Shown here: positions 50,838 through 59,068 of the stretch, one piece after another
Numbering within the stretch: position 1 is the stretch's first letter
How the letters are laid out: each line of letters begins with the position of its first letter
Assembly: GCA_037128705.1 (NCBI GenBank)
Contig: JBAXVX010000005.1
Location: 62,001-126,000 of the forward strand
DNA: 64,000 nt
Reading direction: 5' to 3'
DNA from: CAIVAT01 sp037128705
Lineage (GTDB): Bacteria > Bacteroidota > Bacteroidia > Bacteroidales > FEN-979
Program-made: the position numbers and the translations under genes
Notes under the pieces: generated by a model
What the model was told of the DNA's origin: nothing
Seen by the model: the letters and a program-made list of their open reading frames with translations, nothing else
Database searches by the model: none

Positions 50838-52475
50838 TTAAAATCGCTGGGTGATGTTGATGTAAACGCGGTTAAAGATTGAATTTTTATCGAACGTTCC
50901 TTCAACATAAAGAGCACAGGAGAGTTTCTTGATAATGCGCCAGGTGAGGTTAACTTCGCCGGTGTTTTGCACCAGGGGCGTTTCACCGCTGACAAATTTG
51001 TAACTGATATATTTGTAATCCAGCCCGGCCGAGAGTTTTCCGGGTACGAGATCACGGAAAAGGCCGAGGCCATAGATTCTTCCGGAGATATAACTTGTTT
51101 CCAATACAGAGGCTGAAAGGGTGGCAGAGACATTGATACCGGGAATCCGGCTGTAAGTCACATAACCATAAAGATTTTTTGTTGGTTTTGGATCCTGCTT
51201 GCTGTCGCGGTACCCGGCCTGAACGCCGATGGAAAGGTACTTGATGGGCTGGTAGTTTACCTGGAACATAAACCCCTGCACCGTAGCCAGCTCGAGCATT
51301 CTTTCCACGATGTTTTTGGGATAGGTTTCGTAATAGATCACGTTTTGCAGGGCGCTGTAGGATACACTCAACGACAGCTGCCTGATGGGCCGGTACCGCA
51401 GTGAGAGATAGAGGTTTGACAGGGTAGGCGAATTGTCCTGTTTGAAAGTTGTATCCTTCTGAACGGTATCCACAGGGTTCATTACCTGCTTGTATAAACT
51501 CACCTCGACGGATCCGAAGAAATAGAGATTGCGCAAAAGGGCATTGGCGTGTTGGAAATAGGCAAACCTGCGGTCGGTAAACCCATTGTTCATCTGCTGG
51601 ATGAAGGCCACCGAAGTTTGCATATTCCCCTTTTTGGTTACCAGGTCATGTCCGATGTATCCGCCGAACTGGAGCAGATTGGGGTTAAAGCTGTAATTTT
51701 TGTAATCGGGTCTGGTGCCGGCAATCACCCCGAAGGTAAAGGCGCCGGATTTGAGTTCATACTGGAGCCCGTCCACGGCACCGGCATTTGAAATGCGGGG
51801 ATTGATTCTTCGGCCGAACCAGATCTTATGGTGTGCGTTGAATTCATAGCTCAGGGCCAGGCTGTATATCTTCAGCCCGTTGAAAATGTCCTCCTGAACC
51901 ACGTTCCATTCCCCGATCTTATGCACGAAATCGAGATAGACCTCGGCCGAGAGTTTTGAATTGCCGATGCGCTGGGCATTCAGGGAGAAGGAATACCTCA
52001 TCCTTTGCGAGTTGGCCGAGGTGTTTGAGAAATTCAGGTAGGCTGCAGCCGAGATATTTCCGGTGATCAGCTGGCTCTTGGATTTGGGCTGCTCTTTTTT
52101 GGTGGCGGTTGAATCCTTAGTAAAAACAACGGCAGATGTTGCTGATGCTGAACTTTTATCCCCGGTTTTTTCCTGTTTTGCAACAGGCTGCCTGGAGATG
52201 ATCACATCGGCAACCGCAAACTTCCGATCGGCAATGGGGGTGCAGACGCAGGAGATGGATGATATCTCCTGGACGGTCAGCACCGGGAGAAGAACCCCTT
52301 CAAGGTTGGTGTAAAGGGTGTCTCCCTTGGCAATATGTTCGGTGGAGGTGAACTTCACATATATATTCTGGGTCGTCAGATAGGATACCTTTCCCTCCCT
52401 GTTCTCATACATGGTTTGACCCACCATAACATGGCCGGACATAAAAACAACAAGGAAAGAAAGGATATATCTCAT
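50838..52475 (-). CDS. Outer-membrane beta-barrel-like protein of the cytochrome operon
   Basis: A 545-residue exported protein (signal peptide MRYILSFLVVFMSGHVMVG). After an N-terminal periplasmic domain (about residues 20-95, with a CVC motif: SISCVCTPIADR) and a low-complexity linker rich in Lys, Ser and Thr, residues 135-545 are alternating amphipathic strands (KLSAEVYLDFVHKIGEW, HKIWFGRRINPRISN, KLSAGLDYKYISYKF). The last residue is Phe (NITQRF), typical of outer-membrane barrels. It sits between the two longest cytochrome genes, 10 bp after the 31-haem gene, as the porin does in porin-cytochrome conduits. There is no sequence likeness by eye to MtrB, so the role is inferred. Confidence 0.75.
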   Translation of the reverse strand: MRYILSFLVVFMSGHVMVGQTMYENREGKVSYLTTQNIYVKFTSTEHIAKGDTLYTNLEGVLLPVLTVQEISSISCVCTPIADRKFAVADVIISRQPVAKQEKTGDKSSASATSAVVFTKDSTATKKEQPKSKSQLITGNISAAAYLNFSNTSANSQRMRYSFSLNAQRIGNSKLSAEVYLDFVHKIGEWNVVQEDIFNGLKIYSLALSYEFNAHHKIWFGRRINPRISNAGAVDGLQYELKSGAFTFGVIAGTRPDYKNYSFNPNLLQFGGYIGHDLVTKKGNMQTSVAFIQQMNNGFTDRRFAYFQHANALLRNLYFFGSVEVSLYKQVMNPVDTVQKDTTFKQDNSPTLSNLYLSLRYRPIRQLSLSVSYSALQNVIYYETYPKNIVERMLELATVQGFMFQVNYQPIKYLSIGVQAGYRDSKQDPKPTKNLYGYVTYSRIPGINVSATLSASVLETSYISGRIYGLGLFRDLVPGKLSAGLDYKYISYKFVSGETPLVQNTGEVNLTWRIIKKLSCALYVEGTFDKNSIFNRVYINITQRF

Positions 52476-52485
52476 GCTTTTACAG

Positions 52486-54885
52486 TTATTCAGATTTAAA
52501 GCTGTTATTCATCATTTTCCCACCACTGCCACGCGGATGGCAGTTATAACAGGCGGTGCTGTTGTAAGAGTAGCCTGAAACGCCCTGGTGTTCGTTATTT
52601 GTTGAATTTTGAGGGTGACAGGAGGTGGTGCAGGTAAACACTGCATAATTTGAGGCATTTGGATGACAGTCGGCACAGGTATTCCAGTGGCCGTTATGCT
52701 TTCCTGAATAAATAGGGAAGTAAAGTGCATCGTGGTTCCAGGTAGATGGAACCCACGCGGATTGATTATGGCAATTGGTACAGGTGGTCGGGAACTGGGC
52801 AGAAGCGTGGTTTGGATTGGTCGTCTGGTTGTAATTGGCCAGGTGGCATCCAACGCATGTATTGGGGGTGCTGTTGTAATTACCATTGTGGCATACGGCG
52901 CAGTTGTTCGCGATGGCCACATGGGCTCCGGCCAGTACGTAATAGTTGTTGTGGATCGGGAAGGTGGCCGGGGTCCAGTTTGGGTTGGTGGTATGACAGG
53001 TTTCGCAGGTTGTCGGGATGTTGATGGCTGCGTGGTTGGGGTTGGTCGATGCATTAAAATTCGGCAGGTGACAGCCGACACAGGTATTGGGCGTGTTGAC
53101 ATAACTGCCCTGGTGGCAGGCAAAACAGTTGCTTGCTATGGTAGCATGGGCGCCGGTAAGCGGATAAACATTGTTGTGGTTGAAGGTTGATGGAGACCAT
53201 GCGGTTGTTGAATGACAGGTTTGGCAGGTGGTAGGGAAGTTGGAGGTAACATGATTCGGATTGGTTGTGGCGTTGAAATTTGCCAGGTGACATCCTACGC
53301 AGGTGTTGGGAGTATTGACATAGCTACCCTGATGGCAGGCAAAGCAATTATTGGCAATGGCCGCATGGGCCCCGGTCAGCGGGTAAACATTGTCGTGATT
53401 AAAATTGGACGGAGTCCAGGCAGTTTGCGAATGACAGGTTTCGCAGGTTGTGGGAAAATTCGCGGTAATGTGGTTGGGATTGGTCGATTGGTTATATTTA
53501 TCAGCATGGCAAACAAAGCATGCCCTGGGCAGATTGGAATAATTCCCGTTATGACAGGTGGCACATTCATTGGCAATGGGAATGTGCGCACCGGCCAGTA
53601 CATAGTAATTATCGTGGATCGGGAAGGTGGCCGGTTTCCAGCCTGGTTGCGTTGTATGACAGGTTTCGCAGTTGGTTGGGATGTTGATGGCAGCATGGTT
53701 CGGGTTGGTCGAATTGCTGTAGTTTGCTGTATGGCATGATAAACAATCAGTAGGTGTTCCTGGAAAACCATGGGTATGGCATTTCAGGCAATCAGTTGTA
53801 AGATGGGCGCCTGTGAGCGGGAATACAGAGGTACTGTGGTTAAACGTTCCTTCAGCGGTTCCTGTTGGATGACAGGCATAACAGGCCGGGCTGTTATAAG
53901 CATATCCCTGTACCTCACCATGTTTACTGCCCATGTCGGGCTGGTTGTGATCATGGCAGTCAATGCAGGTGTATTCTAAATAGTTAGAAGGATTCAAATG
54001 GCATTGGGTGCAGTTGTCCCAGGCATTACCCTTTTTATGCTTTCCCGAATAGATGGGAAAGTCCTTTGCATCATGATCCCTGTATTCGGCAGGTTTCCAG
54101 CCCGGTTCGGTGGTATGACAATCAGAACAGATGGTTGAAAAACCAAGCTGGGCATGGTTTGGATTGGTTGTATTGTTGTAGGTGGTCTGGTGACAGGAGA
54201 TACAGGCTGCGGAGGTGCTCGAATAATCTGATGTCTTGTGGCAGTCCTGGCAATTTGCAATATCATGGCCGCCGGTGAGTGGGAAGAAATTGTGATTGAT
54301 CCCCGCCCCGGTCCATGTAAAAGAGGAAATGTTATGACACTCTGTACAATTGGTTGAATACCCGCCTGTCACATGATTTGGGTTGGTGGTGGCTGTATAA
54401 TCTTTCTGATGACAATCAAAACATTCGATACCGAGGGGGCCAAAAAGCAGAAGATTGGCAGAGGCATTCGTATGGCAGGCATAGCAGTCGGCCGTTACAT
54501 GGGCCCCGACCAGTGGGAAACGACTTCGCTGATGGATATCGGTAATATTATTCACTACCCACGAAACCGGGGTATGGCACCTGGAACAATCGGGCCCCAC
54601 AGTTTGGTTATGGATGTCGGTATGACAGGATATGCACTCTTTGCCGGCTTTTGAAAATTCAAGTGTGGTGTGACACAACTTGCACGAAACAGACTGGTGC
54701 TGTCCAACCAATGGAAACTTTGTCGTACCATGGTCGAATTTGAGTGTTTTGATATCTATTTTCCACCCGGTGGTATTGTGGCAATCCAGGCATTTGACAG
54801 TAAAACTGTCTCCATGCGGGGATTTCTGTGAGAACAGGCTTACAGAAAGTACCAGGAACAAAATTAATGATGACAGTTTTCGCAT
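52486..54885 (-). CDS. Exported multihaem c-type cytochrome (about 31 haem sites)
   Basis: A 799-residue exported protein; start at 54885 (MRKLSSLIL), inside the last codons of the upstream 20-haem gene, so translation is probably coupled. By my count it has 30 CXXCH motifs plus one CX3CH (CTTSCH), the same noncanonical site as in the 46-haem paralogue. The N-terminal half and the C-terminal 70 residues match the paralogue closely; it has about five fewer tri-haem units. It was probably the template for the larger copy. The C-terminus KMMNNSFKSE has no sorting domain. Confidence 0.93.
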   Translation of the reverse strand: MRKLSSLILFLVLSVSLFSQKSPHGDSFTVKCLDCHNTTGWKIDIKTLKFDHGTTKFPLVGQHQSVSCKLCHTTLEFSKAGKECISCHTDIHNQTVGPDCSRCHTPVSWVVNNITDIHQRSRFPLVGAHVTADCYACHTNASANLLLFGPLGIECFDCHQKDYTATTNPNHVTGGYSTNCTECHNISSFTWTGAGINHNFFPLTGGHDIANCQDCHKTSDYSSTSAACISCHQTTYNNTTNPNHAQLGFSTICSDCHTTEPGWKPAEYRDHDAKDFPIYSGKHKKGNAWDNCTQCHLNPSNYLEYTCIDCHDHNQPDMGSKHGEVQGYAYNSPACYACHPTGTAEGTFNHSTSVFPLTGAHLTTDCLKCHTHGFPGTPTDCLSCHTANYSNSTNPNHAAINIPTNCETCHTTQPGWKPATFPIHDNYYVLAGAHIPIANECATCHNGNYSNLPRACFVCHADKYNQSTNPNHITANFPTTCETCHSQTAWTPSNFNHDNVYPLTGAHAAIANNCFACHQGSYVNTPNTCVGCHLANFNATTNPNHVTSNFPTTCQTCHSTTAWSPSTFNHNNVYPLTGAHATIASNCFACHQGSYVNTPNTCVGCHLPNFNASTNPNHAAINIPTTCETCHTTNPNWTPATFPIHNNYYVLAGAHVAIANNCAVCHNGNYNSTPNTCVGCHLANYNQTTNPNHASAQFPTTCTNCHNQSAWVPSTWNHDALYFPIYSGKHNGHWNTCADCHPNASNYAVFTCTTSCHPQNSTNNEHQGVSGYSYNSTACYNCHPRGSGGKMMNNSFKSE
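52765..53575 (-). repeat. Four tandem tri-haem repeats, 219 or 225 bp
   Basis: Unit marks at 52855, 53080, 53299 and 53518 (spacings 225, 219, 219). These are the same repeat types as in the 46-haem gene, so the two arrays can recombine. Confidence 0.8.
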
Positions 54886-56474
54886 TTGAAATCGTTTATT
54901 TTGTAAAGAACATAAGTCAGTCCTTCGTTCTGTGCAGTCTTGTGACATTTGTTGCAGGCCACATCCTTGTGCTTTCCATCCAGGGGGAAACGAGTTTTAT
55001 TGTGATCAAACCTCGACGCGGGCTTGAATTGTGCAAGGTCGTGGCACCGGGTACAATCAGATACCCCATTGATCTCAAACTGTTTCATGTGAACATCCTT
55101 ATGGCAGTTTGAACATAAAGTCTGAAGTCCGGTGAACTTCTGAACCACAACACCCTCCTGGTTCTTCTTGAAATGACAGTCGCGGCATGTCAGCTTTGAA
55201 TGAGCACCCAGAAGTTCAAAACTGGTGGTTTTATGGTCAAACCGGATGATGTTCCACCTGTTTTCGATATGGCAGCTTTCGCAACTCGATCCGGGATAAT
55301 ATTTCTCACTGATCAGCGCAAGATGTACATTCTCATGACAATCAACACAGCGTTTTCCGATCTGCCTGAAATTCCATGTTGTGTCTTTTGAGGTTTTCCC
55401 CTTTTGATGACAGGCAAAACAGGGTGTTGCAAGGTGCGCTCCCTTCAGCGGGAAGGGACCTTCGTTGTGCTGAACGATGGTATAGGTAAATTCTTTAAAT
55501 CCTTTTACAGTATGACATTGCGAACAGTCGGGAGAGATGCCCTGTTTTGCGAATTGACCTTTATGATAATCCGTATGGCAGTCGGTGCAATGGGCAAACT
55601 TGAGGGCATTGGTGAGTTTTGTTTTGTGACACTGTTTACATTCAACCAGCTGGTGTTTCCCTTCCAGCTTGAAATTCGTTTTATTGTGATCAAAATTCTG
55701 AACGCCTTTGATCACGCTGAATGACTCCCCGGTATGGCACTGGATGCAATTCGAACCGAACTTGTTGTTGTGCACATCCACGTGACAAGGGGTACAGTTA
55801 TCGAACTTCAATCCCTTGAATTCCTGGAATTTCTGGCCGTTTTTCGTGTCCATCTTATGACACTGGATGCATGTTACCTGCTGGTGTTTTCCGGTAAGTT
55901 GAAATTTCGCCCTGGCATGATCAAATTTTGTAGCTGGCTTAAACTTCTCAAAATCATGACATTCAAGGCAGTTTGCCGAAAGCGTTTGCTGATGGTAATC
56001 GGTATGGCAGGTGAGGCAGGCAGGATTAAGTCCGAGGTAGGTGAACTTTTTCTTCCTGATCTTCTGATCTGCGATATGTTCTGCTTTATGGCAGTCGATG
56101 CATAATTTTTTGCTGTGCGCTCCCGATAATTTAAATCCTGCAAGGTCATGGTTAAATTTTTCCTTTTCAAAACGGATGATCTGGAAATTTAATCCGTGAT
56201 GGTCACTGTGACATTTAATGCATTCTTTCCCCCTGACTTCGGCGGAGGCATGATACCCTTTCTGGAGTTCAACCCTGACCTTCAGTTCAATATGGCAATC
56301 CAGGCATTTTTGATTGGAGACCTTTTGCCCCAGGATGTGGCATTTGGTGCAATTTGACATTCCCTCTAGATGGGTGTGAACCTTGGCCAATTCACCCGGA
56401 GAGATCTGAGCTTTGGCAACATTACATACCATGAGGGCATATCCCAGTATACTTAAAATGAATGCTTTCCTCAT
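54864..56474 (-). CDS. Exported multihaem c-type cytochrome (about 20 haem sites)
   Basis: A 536-residue exported protein; start at 56474 (MRKAFILSIL), rejecting a TTG 21 bp upstream. The signal peptide ends at AKA. By my count there are 20 CXXCH motifs, spaced unevenly. Many are preceded by a histidine-rich phrase of the type FDHNKT-F-LEGKH, giving a different repeat grammar from the two larger cytochromes (FKLSGAHSKKLCIDCH, FPLDGKHKDVACNKCH). Lysine is much richer here. It is probably the periplasmic receiver between the inner-membrane b-type protein and the larger wires (inference). The final haem motif lies at the very end (CENCHH). Confidence 0.93.
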   Translation of the reverse strand: MRKAFILSILGYALMVCNVAKAQISPGELAKVHTHLEGMSNCTKCHILGQKVSNQKCLDCHIELKVRVELQKGYHASAEVRGKECIKCHSDHHGLNFQIIRFEKEKFNHDLAGFKLSGAHSKKLCIDCHKAEHIADQKIRKKKFTYLGLNPACLTCHTDYHQQTLSANCLECHDFEKFKPATKFDHARAKFQLTGKHQQVTCIQCHKMDTKNGQKFQEFKGLKFDNCTPCHVDVHNNKFGSNCIQCHTGESFSVIKGVQNFDHNKTNFKLEGKHQLVECKQCHKTKLTNALKFAHCTDCHTDYHKGQFAKQGISPDCSQCHTVKGFKEFTYTIVQHNEGPFPLKGAHLATPCFACHQKGKTSKDTTWNFRQIGKRCVDCHENVHLALISEKYYPGSSCESCHIENRWNIIRFDHKTTSFELLGAHSKLTCRDCHFKKNQEGVVVQKFTGLQTLCSNCHKDVHMKQFEINGVSDCTRCHDLAQFKPASRFDHNKTRFPLDGKHKDVACNKCHKTAQNEGLTYVLYKINDFKCENCHH

Positions 56475-56567
56475 GTATGTAATTGAGTTTTTCAAGATAA
56501 AGACAAATTTCAGCTGTTATAGTTGCTTACCAACCTGATAATTTTTTTATTCGAATACACAACAACA

Positions 56568-57902
56568 CTATTTATGCTTTAAAACAGCCTCCCCGAATTT
56601 TTTCGTGATGATAATCCCCGCTTTCTGTAAAAACTGGATAGGAAGTTCTCCTCCGGCAAAAATATAAACCAGGTCATTTTTAAGTTGTATTTCCTGCTTT
56701 TCAGCCCCGGTTACAATGGTAACAGAATCTTTTTCAATCCTGACCGGGTTGGTGTTCAGCATTGCGGTGATAGTCCCCTCCGCGATGGCTTCATTGATCT
56801 TTACGCTGTTCTTTGGTTTTAACCGGCTGAAAACATCGCTGCGGTAGGTGAGGGTCACTTTGTTCTGACCGGCCAGCAACAGGGCTGACTCTATCGCAGA
56901 ATCACCTCCGCCAACCACCATGATATCTTTCCCCTTGATCTCTTCTGCCTCCAGGAGCCGGTATGCCACCTTTTCCATGGTTTCCCCCGGGATATTCAGT
57001 TTCCGCGGTGTTCCCCGTCTTCCAACGGAAAGCAGCACCGCACTGGTGGTAAACACCTCCTCCTGAAGACTTTCGACCTTGAAATACCCGTTTTCCTGCA
57101 CGATTGACTCAACTTTGCAATTCTCCTTGATGGAGATGCTGTTTTTAGTTAAAACCGTGTTCCAGAAATCAAGGAGTTCTGTTTTGCTGGTTTCCGACAA
57201 CTTTACTCTTCCATGCAGGGGGACATCCATGGCCGAGGTCATCACGATTTTAGATCTCGGAAAGGTAAACACTGTTCCCCCCAGGGTATCCTGGTCAACA
57301 GTGAGGAACCTGAGATTGTGTTTTTTTGCATTAAGAGAGGCGGATATTCCGGCAGGTCCAGCACCAACGATGATCAGGTCGTAGTCAGCATGGGGATTTT
57401 TCTTCAGTGATTTCACGATGTTATCCACTGCCTGGCGACCCTGTTCCACGGCATTCTTAATCAAACCCATGCCGCCCAGTTCTCCGGCAATATAAATACC
57501 GGCCACATTGGTTTCAAAATTTTGATTCACATGGGGCAGGTCTACACCGCGTTTTTCAGTCCCGATGCACAGGGAGATCGCCTGGGTGGGGCATGCATGA
57601 AAACAGGCTCCGTGTCCGATACAGTGAGAAGCATTGATGGTCGTTGCTTTTCCATTCCTGATGCCCAGGATATCCTTTTCGGGGCAGGCCGCGATACAGG
57701 CTCCCGTCCTGATGCAACTTCCTTCATCTACAACCGGATGAAGAGAGACAGGTTCATACATACCCTCCAGCTTCGCAATGGCTATCTTTGCCTCAACCTG
57801 TTTTGATTCCCGCCTCTGTTTGCGCAGGTAAATGATAACAATGATTGCACAGAAGAGGATCGCTACTGAATAAGCAGCAAATTTTTCCAGAAGTAATTCC
57901 AT
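56568..57902 (-). CDS. Membrane-anchored Fe-S flavoprotein (thioredoxin-reductase-like)
   Basis: A 444-residue protein with an N-terminal membrane helix (about 8-26), two ferredoxin-like motifs and a flavin/NAD(P) disulfide-reductase-type domain (FAD: IIVGAGPAGISASL; NAD(P): MVVGGGDSAIESALLL). In both cluster motifs the second cysteine is replaced: Cys63-Thr66-Cys69-Cys73 and Cys94-His97-Cys100-Cys104. The redox-active CxxC of thioredoxin reductase is absent. It likely moves electrons between NAD(P)H and the b-type membrane protein coded 2 bp upstream (inference). The periplasmic cytochromes follow in the same operon. Confidence 0.88.
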   Translation of the reverse strand: MELLLEKFAAYSVAILFCAIIVIIYLRKQRRESKQVEAKIAIAKLEGMYEPVSLHPVVDEGSCIRTGACIAACPEKDILGIRNGKATTINASHCIGHGACFHACPTQAISLCIGTEKRGVDLPHVNQNFETNVAGIYIAGELGGMGLIKNAVEQGRQAVDNIVKSLKKNPHADYDLIIVGAGPAGISASLNAKKHNLRFLTVDQDTLGGTVFTFPRSKIVMTSAMDVPLHGRVKLSETSKTELLDFWNTVLTKNSISIKENCKVESIVQENGYFKVESLQEEVFTTSAVLLSVGRRGTPRKLNIPGETMEKVAYRLLEAEEIKGKDIMVVGGGDSAIESALLLAGQNKVTLTYRSDVFSRLKPKNSVKINEAIAEGTITAMLNTNPVRIEKDSVTIVTGAEKQEIQLKNDLVYIFAGGELPIQFLQKAGIIITKKFGEAVLKHK

Positions 57903-57904
57903 AG

Positions 57905-58774
57905 TTAAAAGATCCAGTGATACCCAAAAGTAATGGTTACTGCCACGTGAATGACCATGATGATCAGCATTACAAGCGCAAAGGGTAAATGAGCAACATG
58001 CCAGTATTTAAAAAGATTCTGCATGGTTTGTAGTCTTTCAATTCTTTTGTTGATTGAAATATCGCTTTTCACAAGGGTGAGTATCTGCTTTTGCTGTGCT
58101 TTGTTTACTTTGTTTCGTTTAAGCACCTCTTTAATGTTACGAACGGTTACCATGTCCCGCGTAAGATTCCGGATATAGCGGACGAGGAAATTTGGCTGAT
58201 ATAGTTCGATCTGCTTTTTAGTAGAATTGACAATCATATTGTAACTCTCATCGTCCAGGGAAACCAGTTTTTGAATGTGATCACCGATGTTACTTTTCAT
58301 TTCCCGCACTTCATTTAAACTCAATTCCCGGCCTTCTATTGTCCTGGGAATTTGAATATAGATAAACCTGCCTATGATTCCGCTCAGGAAAACTGCGACC
58401 ATGCTCCAGAAACTGATGGCTACGAGACCTCCGAATTTAAAGGAGGTATGATAAAGCACAAGGATGGGGCCGAGGGAACAGAGGAAAATATGAAATTCGA
58501 GCCAGTGCTTCAATATGCCAACCCGCGTGAATGCCCTGAATCGTTTCCTGGCCATATAGGCAAAAACACCGATCAGCATGAAAAAAGACCCGATGATGCC
58601 CAATCCATGGCCCCAGATTCCGCTTGGCTTCAGGATCAGATGATCGGCATGAAAGAACCGCTCTTCAATGGGTAATTTGTAATAGGAAAAACCAAAATAC
58701 CCTATCGCAGCAAAAGTTGCCACAACAATGATTGCTAAAATAGCGAGGTAGGTTATGTGGGTATACTTTGACAT
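57905..58774 (-). CDS. b-type cytochrome-like inner-membrane protein
   Basis: A 289-residue protein, first gene of the redox operon. Five membrane helices are visible: one at the N-terminus, three in residues 50-145 and one at the C-terminus. Between helices 4 and 5 lies a cytoplasmic helical domain of about 100 residues. Membrane histidines suited to haem b are in WGHGLGIIG, LEFHIFLC, LYHTSFKFGG and the last helix (WHVAHLPFA, MVIHVAV). It is related in layout to cytochrome b561 and ferric-reductase-like proteins. It probably carries electrons across the inner membrane to the 20-haem cytochrome. Its family and direction of flow are inferred. Confidence 0.8.
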   Translation of the reverse strand: MSKYTHITYLAILAIIVVATFAAIGYFGFSYYKLPIEERFFHADHLILKPSGIWGHGLGIIGSFFMLIGVFAYMARKRFRAFTRVGILKHWLEFHIFLCSLGPILVLYHTSFKFGGLVAISFWSMVAVFLSGIIGRFIYIQIPRTIEGRELSLNEVREMKSNIGDHIQKLVSLDDESYNMIVNSTKKQIELYQPNFLVRYIRNLTRDMVTVRNIKEVLKRNKVNKAQQKQILTLVKSDISINKRIERLQTMQNLFKYWHVAHLPFALVMLIIMVIHVAVTITFGYHWIF

Positions 58775-58832
58775 TTTATTATAAATCTAAAATGTTATCC
58801 AACTTTCACTGGTTGCTTTCGTATCGGCGTGG

Positions 58833-58840
58833 CAAATTTA
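58833..58840 (-). promoter_or_regulatory. Bacteroidota -7 box (TAAATTTG) of the redox operon
   Basis: On the minus strand TAAATTTG, an exact TAnnTTTG, with TTG at 58863-58865 as a -33 box at a 22-bp spacing. Predicted leader to the b-type gene about 50 nt. The 294-bp divergent gap to the SOD gene is very AT-rich; I see no other clear signal in it. Confidence 0.5.
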
Positions 58841-59068
58841 AGCATTAGAGGGCTATAATTCACAATATCAATTTATAGAGAACGATTCTAAATATTTTAA
58901 TTAATATTTCAGCCCTCCATTGTCCCATAAATTATTTTAAAGTACATGCCTATTGGAAAAATATTATTTATTTTGTAACAAATAAAAATAATTATCACAG
59001 TGGATTTCAATTGTCAACAATCCGGTGCAGGTCAATTATGACCAGGCGCTTTTAAATCTTTGAGCCGT

